Both the position numbers and the translations under genes were made by a program. Shown here piece by piece: positions 1 through 5,603 of a stretch of DNA of 6,929 bases (its first letter is position 1; the number at the start of each line of letters is the position of its first letter). The notes beneath the pieces were generated by a model. It searched no databases, had not been told where the DNA came from, and saw only the letters and a program-made list of their open reading frames with translations. Source of the stretch: a bacterium (GTDB taxonomy: Bacteria > Bacillota > Clostridia > Oscillospirales > Acutalibacteraceae); assembly GCA_020627425.1 (NCBI GenBank), contig JAHKXX010000064.1:1-6929 (forward strand). Direction: 5' to 3'.

Positions 1-331
1 CTTAGCGCTGTTTCAGAGTAAAGGCAAATAAATTTTTTTCTCCGCTTTATGCACTCGCATATTATTTTAATTTCATAACAAAAGTTATTATTTGATCAAA
101 GTAATTTATTAATCATTTATGTATCAATAAATTACCGGACACATTGCAACAAATTCTTTTTTTCAAATACTCAAGGTCAGTTTTTAATTAAAAAACGAAA
201 CCTATTTCCCCATTAAACATTTTCACCATAATTTTACCACACCTTTTAAAAAAATTCAACATCCAAAGCCACCTATATGCAAATTTACTAATCAACAAAA
301 TTTTTTGAATGACAAATATACGGATACACCA
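1..331. other. AT-rich intergenic stretch, no gene recognised
   Basis: No open frame with a ribosome binding site or recognisable product is visible on either strand. The stretch is very rich in A and T. Its clearest structure is a perfect 10-bp inverted repeat, GTAATTTATT at 101-110 and AATAAATTAC at 126-135, separated by 15 bases. A smaller AT palindrome lies at 180-196. Neither is followed by a clear T-run, so they are not called terminators. The gene upstream of the window is not visible. Confidence 0.6.
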
Positions 332-540
332 AGCAGAATAGAGAAATATATTTGTTTCCACTCAAAACCAGCACGAGCGCCGCCCTGAGCGGTACCCCAA
401 GGGCACTTCCTTCGGGCGCGTGACGCGGACAAAGAGGTATAATAAACCCAATTCGACCGCGTGCCAAGATAGTCAGCGGTAACACCAACTACAGTGCGCG
501 AATTGCTCAGCGCGAGCACGCGCCGGAGGCACTGCGCCGC
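332..540 (+). repeat. GC-rich interspersed repeat, copy 1 (single unit)
   Basis: This GC-rich block sits in an AT-rich spacer and is homologous to copy 2 (2903-3210). Shared blocks occur in the same order: AGCAGA-TAG and AAAACCAGC, with equal 36-base spacing in both copies, then GTGACGCGGAC, AATAAACC, CGCGTGCC, GCGGTAACACC, GTGCGCGAATTG and GGCACTGCGCCGC. Copy 1 has one unit, with about 15 extra bases before the terminal hairpin, which is therefore imperfect here. The block ends a few bases before the -35 box of the EF-G2 gene. The family is not one I can name. The minus-strand open frames across it are most likely by-products of its GC-rich composition. Confidence 0.8.
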
Positions 541-545
541 CGGGG

Positions 546-574
546 TTGTAATTTTGGAAAGAATAGTATATAAT
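546..574 (+). promoter_or_regulatory. Predicted sigma-A promoter of the EF-G2 gene
   Basis: TTGTAA at 546-551 (4 of 6 matches to the -35 consensus) is followed after 17 bases by a perfect TATAAT at 569-574. Transcription would start near 581, giving a leader of about 89 bases before the ATG at 670. The -35 box begins only about five bases after the last GC-rich base block of repeat copy 1. Confidence 0.6.
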
Positions 575-593
575 TAGAATATTGATAAAAATG

Positions 594-632
594 TTAGACT
601 TGTTTATAAAAAAATATGTAAAACAAGACTAA
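594..632 (+). promoter_or_regulatory. Inverted repeat in the EF-G2 mRNA leader
   Basis: TTAGACTTGTTT (594-605) faces AAACAAGACTAA (621-632), an inverted repeat broken by one A/A mismatch (598/628). It lies between the predicted transcription start and the ribosome binding site, so it would form a leader hairpin with a 15-base AT-rich loop, or serve as an operator. No U-run follows it, so it is not an obvious attenuator. Its role is unknown. Confidence 0.45.
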
Positions 633-669
633 TAAAAACTATTTATATATAAGGAGGACAACAACAGTA

Positions 670-2730
670 ATGAAACAGTACGAACCAAAAAACATCATCA
701 ATCTTGCGGTAGCAGGACATAGCGGCTCGGGAAAGACATCACTTGCAGAGGCTATGATCTATCTGTGCGGCGGCTCGGACAGAATGGGAAAGGTTAGTGA
801 GGGAAATACAGTGCTCGACTTTGACGCCGAGGAAATAAAGAGAAAAACCTCGGTACAGACCTGTGTTGCACCTGTGGAATGGAAAAACAAAAAAATAAAC
901 ATAATAGACGCACCCGGTCTGTTTGACTTTGAGGGCGGACTCTGTGAGGCTGTAAGAGCTGCGGATACAGTGCTTGTTACCGTGTCCGGCAAGGACGGCG
1001 TGTGTGTAGGTACCGAAAAAGCTGTTGCCGCAGCCGATAAAAGAGGACTGACAAAGGTTTTCTTCGTAAACGGTCTGTGTGATGAAAGCAGTAGATTTTA
1101 TCGCGTGTTTGAAAACCTGAAGGCTTCGTTCGGTCCGTCGGTTTGCCCTGTAGTCGTTCCTTATATAGTAGACGGAAAGGCAGACTGCTATGTAAATCTG
1201 CTTGAATATAAAGCTTATAAATATGTTGACGGAAAGATAAATACAGTTCCGCTGCCGGATATGGGCGACAGACTGGAGGGTCTGAGAACCGCTATCTGTG
1301 AGGCAGTAGCAGAAACAAGCGACGAAATGTTTGAAAAATATTTTTCCGGAGAAGAATTTACCCCGGAGGAAATAATAGTAGGAGTAAGCACCGGCGTTAA
1401 GAACGGCTCCATAAGCCCTGTGTTCTGCGGTGACGCACTCAATACCTATGGTATAGAGCAGCTGCTGAACGGTCTTGTATGGCTTGCACCGAGCGCTGCG
1501 GAAAAATCCGGCGAAATAGCTTCTGACCCAGACGGCGAGCCTGTAGAGCTGAGCGCTAACCCCGACGGTCTGACAGCCGCTGTCGTATTTAAGACAGTAG
1601 CCGACCCGTTTGTAGGAAAGCTGTCTTACTTCAAGGTTATCTCGGGCAAGCTGTCAAGCGATACTCCTCTTGTAAATATGCGTACGGGCAATAACGAGCG
1701 TATAACAAAGGTTATGACAGTAAAGGGCAAAAAGCTTGAGGACGCTCCGTTTATAGGAGCAGGCGACATAGGCGCGGTATCAAAGCTCTCCGGAGTAAGC
1801 ACCGGAGATACACTGTGCGCTCCTGCAAGAAAAGTAATACTCGACGGTATAGATTACCCCAATGCTTGCCTCTCTATGGCTATTGCTCCGGTAACAAAGG
1901 GCGAGGAGGAAAAGGTGGCACAGGGTGTACTAAAGCTCTGTGAGGAGGATCCGACAATAAAGTTTGCTACCAACAAGGAAACCCATCAGATGATAATCAG
2001 CGGTCTTGGTGAGCAGCATCTGGACGTAGTGGTATCAAAGCTGAAGGCTAAATACGGCGTAGATGTAGTGTTGTCACAGCCGAAGGTAGCTTACCGCGAA
2101 ACAATAAAGAAATCCGTAAAGGTACAGGGCAGATATAAAAAGCAGACCGGCGGTCACGGACAGTTTGGTGATGTATGGATAGAATTTTCACCGTGCGAAA
2201 GCGATGATATGATATTCGAGGAGAAGGTTGTCGGCGGTGCAGTACCGAAGGGCTTCTTCCCGGCAGTAGAAAAGGGTCTGCGCGACAGTATCTCAAAGGG
2301 ACCGCTTGCAGGATTCCCGGTAGTAGGTCTTAAGGCAACTCTCTACGACGGATCGTATCACCCGGTAGACTCCTCCGAAATGTCCTTCAAGACAGCGGCT
2401 TCACTTGCGTATAAATCAGGTATGCCCAATGCAGCTCCTGTACTTTTAGAGCCTGTAGGACTTCTGAAGGCAGCTGTACCGGACAGCAACATGGGTGACG
2501 TAATGGGTGAGATAACCAAGCGCCGCGGCAGAGTTCTCGGTATGAACCCCACAGACGACCACAAGCAGACCGTTATAGATGCAGAGGTACCCGAGGCAGA
2601 GATGGGCAGCTTTGCTACCTTTATTCGTCAGTCCACACAGGGCAGAGGCAGCTTCAGCTTTGAATTTGCACGCTATGAGGAAGCTCCTCAGAACGTAGCT
2701 CAGAAGGTAATAGAAGAAAACAACGCTTAA
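670..2730 (+). CDS. fusA2: Elongation factor G-like protein (EF-G2 type) with degenerate GTPase motifs
   Basis: This 686-residue translational GTPase homologue has the full EF-G domain order. The G domain is about 1-275, with P-loop AGHSGSGKT at 15-23. Domain II is about 299-385. Domain III is about 397-470, with GLGEQHLD at 445-452. Domain IV starts near 472 and keeps the tip motif SYHPVDSSEMSF, including His564. Domain V is about 597-680. The pattern EEIKR...VAPVEWK...NIIDAPG fits the EF-G2 paralogues rather than housekeeping FusA or Tet(M). G3 reads DAPGL (80-84) where EF-G has DTPGH, so the catalytic His is missing. The G4 NKxD motif reads NGLCD (134-138). The switch I Thr appears as Ser61. 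Reduced or absent GTP hydrolysis and weak guanine specificity are therefore inferred. AAGGAGG at 651-657, 12 bases upstream, supports the start. The gene is monocistronic, with its own promoter and terminator. Confidence 0.9.
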   Translation: MKQYEPKNIINLAVAGHSGSGKTSLAEAMIYLCGGSDRMGKVSEGNTVLDFDAEEIKRKTSVQTCVAPVEWKNKKINIIDAPGLFDFEGGLCEAVRAADTVLVTVSGKDGVCVGTEKAVAAADKRGLTKVFFVNGLCDESSRFYRVFENLKASFGPSVCPVVVPYIVDGKADCYVNLLEYKAYKYVDGKINTVPLPDMGDRLEGLRTAICEAVAETSDEMFEKYFSGEEFTPEEIIVGVSTGVKNGSISPVFCGDALNTYGIEQLLNGLVWLAPSAAEKSGEIASDPDGEPVELSANPDGLTAAVVFKTVADPFVGKLSYFKVISGKLSSDTPLVNMRTGNNERITKVMTVKGKKLEDAPFIGAGDIGAVSKLSGVSTGDTLCAPARKVILDGIDYPNACLSMAIAPVTKGEEEKVAQGVLKLCEEDPTIKFATNKETHQMIISGLGEQHLDVVVSKLKAKYGVDVVLSQPKVAYRETIKKSVKVQGRYKKQTGGHGQFGDVWIEFSPCESDDMIFEEKVVGGAVPKGFFPAVEKGLRDSISKGPLAGFPVVGLKATLYDGSYHPVDSSEMSFKTAASLAYKSGMPNAAPVLLEPVGLLKAAVPDSNMGDVMGEITKRRGRVLGMNPTDDHKQTVIDAEVPEAEMGSFATFIRQSTQGRGSFSFEFARYEEAPQNVAQKVIEENNA

Positions 2731-2742
2731 GGAACTGTTCAT

Positions 2743-2782
2743 CCGCTTCACGGCACCATATTTGCTGTGAAGCGGAATTTTT
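2743..2782 (+). terminator. Intrinsic terminator of the EF-G2 gene
   Basis: CCGCTTCAC (2743-2751) pairs perfectly with GTGAAGCGG (2767-2775), with a possible inner GCA/TGC extension. TTTTT follows at 2778-2782. It begins 13 bases after the stop codon. Confidence 0.9.
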
Positions 2783-2787
2783 AATTT

Positions 2788-2810
2788 GCGCAGCGCTGAA
2801 TGCGCTGCGC
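2788..2810. repeat. Perfect 9-bp GC-rich palindrome without T-run
   Basis: GCGCAGCGC (2788-2796) and GCGCTGCGC (2802-2810) form a perfect 9-bp inverted repeat around TGAAT. It lies just past the EF-G2 terminator and has no T-run on either strand, so it is not a normal intrinsic terminator. Its core resembles the GCGCAG/CTGCGC hairpin of the nearby repeat family, so it may be a relative or solo fragment. That link is weak. Confidence 0.6.
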
Positions 2811-2902
2811 TAAATGAATACTGAAGACTTAAGACTGAAAATTTAAAAATGATTGTGAGAAACTCACATTATGCTTGATGTGTCGATTTTTTGGAGACAA
2901 TG

Positions 2903-3210
2903 AGCAGAGTAGAAAAATATACTGATTATCACTAAAAACCAGCGCTAAGCGGCACCCTGAGTGCCGTGACGCGGACGGCACCGTACAATAAACCAAACCT
3001 GTACGCGTGCCGATAAGGTAGGCGGTAACACCGAGTTGAGTGCGCGAATTGACAGCGCAGGCACTGCGCCGCGGATGGAGAGGGACAATAAACCCCGCTT
3101 GTACGCGTGCCAACAAAGTCGGCGGTAACACAAACTCGAGTGCGCGAATCGACAGCGGAGGCACTCCGCCGCGAATCGACCGCGGAGGCACTCCGCCGCG
3201 CACGCGCCGC
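2903..3210 (+). repeat. GC-rich interspersed repeat, copy 2 (two 100-bp units plus a partial third)
   Basis: This is the most complete copy in the window. An AT-rich left arm (2903-2943) leads to a head hairpin, GGCAC-CCTGA-GTGCC (2951-2965). Two units of exactly 100 bp follow, starting at 2971 and 3071. Each carries AATAAACC, GTACGCGTGCC, GGCGGTAACAC, AGTGCGCGAAT and a terminal hairpin. A partial third unit is a 27-bp tandem duplication with one mismatch (3144-3170 and 3171-3197). The terminal hairpins are GCGCAG-gca-CTGCGC at 3055-3069 and GCGGAG-gca-CTCCGC at 3155-3169 and 3182-3196. The fourth base pair changes from C-G to G-C, so pairing is kept. The block ends about four bases before the -35 box of ptsH. 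Confidence 0.85.
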
Positions 3211-3213
3211 TGC

Positions 3214-3241
3214 TTGACGTTAATTGTGTTTGGTGTATAAT
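3214..3241 (+). promoter_or_regulatory. Predicted sigma-A promoter of ptsHI
   Basis: TTGACG (3214-3219) and a perfect TATAAT (3236-3241) are separated by 16 bases. Transcription would start near 3248, giving a leader of about 49 bases to the ptsH ATG. No cre-like catabolite operator was seen around it. The -35 box follows directly on the end of repeat copy 2. Confidence 0.75.
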
Positions 3242-3296
3242 AGGTATAGGAGAGTGTTCTAAGAGAAATGAACCAAAAAAAGAAAGGGGTATAAAA

Positions 3297-3560
3297 ATGA
3301 TAACACAAAAAATTACAATAACACATCCGGAGGGCTTTCATATGAGACCTGCCGGAATATTTGCAAAGGAAATGGGAGCTTTTGAGAGCGACGTCTATAT
3401 AAGATATAAAAAGAACAGAATAAACGCAAAAAGCCTGCTGAATATTATCGCTGCGTGTATTAAATGCGGCGCGGAAATAGATCTCGAAATAGACGGACCT
3501 GACGAAAAAGAAGCTATGGCAAGGGCTATAGAGATAATAGAAACAGGTCTTAGTGAATAA
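3297..3560 (+). CDS. ptsH: Phosphocarrier protein HPr
   Basis: HPr is the small cytoplasmic phosphocarrier of the PEP:sugar phosphotransferase system. It takes phosphate from Enzyme I on a histidine and passes it to sugar-specific EIIA domains. The protein has 87 residues, the normal family length. The active site reads GFHMRPAG, with His15, Arg17 and Pro18 in place; the common form is GLHARPA. Ser46 is present in AKSLLNIIAA (44-53), the site that HPr kinase/phosphorylase modifies in Firmicutes, so a catabolite-control role through Ser46 is plausible. No hprK is in the window. GAAAGGGG at 3282-3289, seven bases upstream, sets the start. It is the first gene of a two-gene operon, 46 bases before ptsI. 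A 10-bp tandem repeat (ATAATATCAA twice, 3557-3576) overlaps its stop codon. Confidence 0.95.
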   Translation: MITQKITITHPEGFHMRPAGIFAKEMGAFESDVYIRYKKNRINAKSLLNIIAACIKCGAEIDLEIDGPDEKEAMARAIEIIETGLSE

Positions 3561-3606
3561 TATCAAATAATATCAACAGCACAAACGAATCGTACAGGAG
3601 ATAATA

Positions 3607-5244
3607 ATGAATACTGATAATAGAAATAAGGGAATAGGTGCTTCCCACGGTATCGGTATTGGCAAGGCTGTCGTGTTAAAGCCACCTGAGCTTAGCTTTG
3701 AAAAAAACAGAGTCACCGATACTTCCGAAGAGCTTTCGCGCTATAGACAAGTAGTAAAAAGCTTTGTGGGGAATACGGAGACTCTCGCAAAAAAGGCATC
3801 TGAGTCTGTAGGAGATGCACAGGCAGATATACTGCGTGGGCATATACTTATAGTACAGGACCCTTGTATGTCGGACAATATAGAAAGTATGATAAAAAGC
3901 GGAGACTGTGCCGAGGAGGCTGTCAGTCGTGTATGCGACAGATATATAGCCGTTTTTTCTTCGTCGGACGACGAGCTGACAAGACAGAGGGCAGCAGATA
4001 TGGAGGATATTAAAAAGCAGCTGCTGATGATACTGCTGAAAAAGCAGAGCACTGACATCAGAAATATCGAAAAAGGCTCTGTCATATGCATCAGAGAGCT
4101 GACTCCCTCTATGACTGTAGGCATTGATAAAAACAATGTCGCCGGTATCGTAACGGAAACGGGCGGCGCTGCGTGTCATGCGGCAATACTTGCACGGGCG
4201 CTGGAAATACCGGCTGTACTAAGTGTAAAAAATGCCCTATCAAAAATCAGGGACGGCGATAGAGTTATAGTTGACGGCATATCGGGAAGCGTTACGGTGT
4301 CGCCTACAGACGAGGAGCTTTGTGAGTACGAGAAAAAAAGAAAAAAATATCTCCTTGACAGGGAAGAGCTTAAAAAATACATAGGCAAAAGAACTGTTAC
4401 CGCTGACGGACGGGAGCTGCGGATATTATGCAATATCGGCAAGCCGGAGGATGCGGATCAGGTCACGGCAAACGACGGAGAGGGAGTAGGGCTGTTTCGA
4501 ACAGAGTTTATGTTTATGGACAGAAACAGTGCGCCCACAGAGGAGGAGCAGCTTGAAGCCTACAGGGCTGTTCTGCTGAAGATGAAAAACAAGCCCGTTA
4601 CGATCCGCACACTTGATATAGGCGGCGACAAGAGTATACCCTATCTTGATTTTCCGAAGGAGGACAACACCTATCTGGGATATAGGGCTATACGGTACTG
4701 TCTCGGCAACAGGGAGTTGTTTTCAACACAGCTTCGCGCGCTGCTACGAGCGAGCGTCTACGGCGATCTGAGAATAATGATCCCTATGATAAGCTGTATA
4801 GAGGAGATAAGAGAGGTACGGGGTCTTATAGAGGAGCTGAAAACAGAGCTTGACGGCAAAGGGCAGAGCTACAGTGACAGCATAAAGCTCGGTATTATGA
4901 TGGAGACCCCGTCAGCCTGTATAACCGCTGACTTGTTCGCAAAGGAGGTAGACTTTTTCAGTATAGGCACCAACGATCTGATACAATACACAATGGCAGC
5001 AGACAGAGGCAACGCAGATGTGGCTTATCTATACTCCGTATTCAATCCCGCTGTTTTACGTTTGATAAAATATGTTATCGAGAGCGCACATTCTGCCGGT
5101 ATCCCGGTCGGTATGTGCGGTGAAGCCGCAAGCGATGAGCGTCTTATACCTCTTCTCATTACTTACGGTCTTGATGAATTCAGCGTACTACCCTCATGCG
5201 TGTTGCAAACAAGAAGAAATATAGCAAAGATCCTGTCACCGTAA
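3607..5244 (+). CDS. ptsI: PTS Enzyme I (phosphoenolpyruvate-protein phosphotransferase)
   Basis: Enzyme I (also called PtsP) autophosphorylates from PEP and phosphorylates HPr at His15, the entry step of all PTS sugar uptake. The protein has 545 residues, slightly short of the usual 570 or so. The N-terminal helical HPr-binding and swivelling region carries the phospho-histidine at His191. The C-terminal PEP-binding barrel shows GLFRTEFMFMD (Arg298), RTLDIGGDK, LGYRAIR, RALLRASVYG, FFSIGTNDLIQYTMAADR and GMCGE with catalytic Cys504. All of these match the family closely. The site around His191 reads GGAACHAAILAR, where Enzyme I usually has GGRTSH; the Cys-His-Ala-Ala part is nearer to PEP synthase. 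AGGAG at 3596-3600, six bases upstream, supports the start. It is co-transcribed with ptsH. Confidence 0.95.
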   Translation: MNTDNRNKGIGASHGIGIGKAVVLKPPELSFEKNRVTDTSEELSRYRQVVKSFVGNTETLAKKASESVGDAQADILRGHILIVQDPCMSDNIESMIKSGDCAEEAVSRVCDRYIAVFSSSDDELTRQRAADMEDIKKQLLMILLKKQSTDIRNIEKGSVICIRELTPSMTVGIDKNNVAGIVTETGGAACHAAILARALEIPAVLSVKNALSKIRDGDRVIVDGISGSVTVSPTDEELCEYEKKRKKYLLDREELKKYIGKRTVTADGRELRILCNIGKPEDADQVTANDGEGVGLFRTEFMFMDRNSAPTEEEQLEAYRAVLLKMKNKPVTIRTLDIGGDKSIPYLDFPKEDNTYLGYRAIRYCLGNRELFSTQLRALLRASVYGDLRIMIPMISCIEEIREVRGLIEELKTELDGKGQSYSDSIKLGIMMETPSACITADLFAKEVDFFSIGTNDLIQYTMAADRGNADVAYLYSVFNPAVLRLIKYVIESAHSAGIPVGMCGEAASDERLIPLLITYGLDEFSVLPSCVLQTRRNIAKILSP

Positions 5245-5268
5245 CGGCGGCAGGATTTTCGCTTTTTG
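5230..5268 (+). terminator. Intrinsic terminator of ptsHI overlapping the ptsI stop codon
   Basis: ATCCTGTC (5230-5237) pairs with GGCAGGAT (5249-5256), with one G-T wobble. Inside, CCG (5239-5241) pairs with CGG (5245-5247), so the TAA stop codon at 5242-5244 forms the apical loop. TTTT and then TTTTT follow at 5256-5268. The last four codons of ptsI are thus part of the terminator stem. Confidence 0.9.
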
Positions 5269-5342
5269 TTATTTGGTTTTGAATTTCCGGTATCAGGTAT
5301 TAATAAAAACAGGGGAGAGGGCAATCGTGTTGCTTATCACAG

Positions 5343-5435
5343 ATGAATATTAAAAGCCTTGACGCCGTTCACGCTTACAAGTACGGCTATAGCGTTACTG
5401 TCGGCGCAGTGCCTGCGCAGTCGATTCGCGCTTAA
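5343..5435 (+). pseudogene. Possible 30-codon gene remnant ending in a repeat hairpin
   Basis: An ATG opens a 30-codon frame, MNIKSLDAVHAYKYGYSVTV and then GAVPAQSIRA, before TAA. The last ten residues are encoded by the solo repeat piece (5403-5432), which contributes the end of the frame. The first 20 residues faintly recall the start of clostridial FlgM anti-sigma factors (an I-x-S-x-D-x-V-x-A-Y-K pattern). That resemblance is from memory and is weak. No ribosome binding site lies at a normal distance; the purine-rich AGGGGAGAGGG is over 20 bases upstream. It may be a gene start truncated by a repeat, or chance. Confidence 0.2.
5403..5432 (-). repeat. Solo terminal hairpin of the interspersed repeat, copy 4
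   Basis: Read on the minus strand, this piece matches the last 30 or so bases of the repeat unit, GCGCGAATCGACTGCGCAGG and onward. It includes the hairpin GCGCAG-TGC-CTGCGC (5404-5418 on the plus strand). It carries the C-G version of the covarying pair. The other repeat blocks are absent, so this is a truncated or solo copy. Confidence 0.7.
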
Positions 5436-5500
5436 AGATATCTGAAACGGATACTTTAGTTGCCGCGACGGTAAACATCAGCATTTAAGTGTTTTTTCGC

Positions 5501-5530
5501 AACAAAAAGCACCCGGTTTCCCGAGTGCTT
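5501..5530 (-). terminator. Minus-strand intrinsic terminator next to the partial tRNA copy
   Basis: On the minus strand AAGCAC-T-CGG-GAAA-CCG-G-GTGCTT forms a 10-bp stem with one T-G wobble and a GAAA tetraloop, followed by TTTTTGTT. The same bases on the plus strand have a mismatch and no T-run, so the minus strand is the working one. It starts only five bases after the end of the partial tRNA-Thr copy, as if it once closed a tRNA transcript. Confidence 0.75.
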
Positions 5531-5535
5531 ACCGC

Positions 5536-5577
5536 AGCTGATAACGAGATTTGAACTTGTGAACTCATCCTTACCGA
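5536..5577 (-). pseudogene. Partial tRNA-Thr gene copy (3' half only)
   Basis: This piece matches 5965-6006 of the intact tRNA-Thr gene at 40 of 42 positions. It covers the discriminator base, 3' acceptor strand, T-arm, variable loop, 3' anticodon strand and anticodon loop (GGT). Similarity stops abruptly at the anticodon loop, apart from GGATG at 5589-5593 after an 11-base insertion. The D-arm and 5' acceptor strand are missing, there is no CCA, and one T-stem pair is broken. It cannot make a tRNA. The shape, a direct repeat of a tRNA 3' half, is typical of integrase attachment-site scars; decay of a tandem duplicate is the alternative. Confidence 0.85.
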
Positions 5578-5603
5578 AAAGATAGCGAGGATGGGGCTTT
5601 TTT
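5564..5603 (+). terminator. Plus-strand terminator built partly from the tRNA remnant
   Basis: CTCATCCTT (5564-5572) pairs with GAGGATGGG (5587-5595), nine pairs including two G-T wobbles, with a 14-base loop. GC and then six T (5598-5603) follow. The left arm is the anticodon stem of the partial tRNA copy. It would stop any plus-strand transcript before the tRNA operon. Confidence 0.6.

Larger units (their letters stand above)
5269..5496. other. Intergenic stretch with no supported gene
   Basis: Between the ptsHI terminator and the minus-strand terminator near 5501 no gene can be supported. It holds a possible 30-codon remnant (5343-5435) and a solo repeat hairpin (5403-5432), listed separately. 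The rest shows no convincing promoter, ribosome binding site or open frame. Confidence 0.5.

Noticed and set aside
288..519. Two overlapping minus-strand frames over repeat copy 1
   Set aside because: They lie in the repeat and AT-rich spacer, lack ribosome binding sites and resemble the by-product peptides of the other repeat copies.
2854..2868. TGTGAG-AAA-CTCACA, resembling a CRP site
   Set aside because: The spacer is five instead of six bases, it is about 380 bases from the nearest promoter, and classical CRP control is not expected in this group.
2971..3197. Tandem units considered as a CRISPR array
   Set aside because: Units are 100 bp and similar along their whole length, with no constant repeat separated by unique spacers and no cas genes.
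3040..3240. 66-codon plus-strand frame, with GGTPPR-like peptides
   Set aside because: It is encoded by the tandem repeat and overlaps the ptsHI promoter; the apparent protein repeats only mirror the DNA repeats.
3268..3294. Eight-codon frame MNQKKKGV in the ptsH leader, a possible leader peptide
   Set aside because: Its purine-rich upstream site is too far away and sits at the predicted transcription start; its stop overlaps the ptsH ribosome binding region by chance composition.
2829..3566. 245-codon minus-strand open frame across the repeat, the ptsHI promoter and ptsH
   Set aside because: It runs antisense through ptsH and through repeat copy 2; it has no supporting ribosome binding site, and its Arg/Pro-rich part is repeat-derived.
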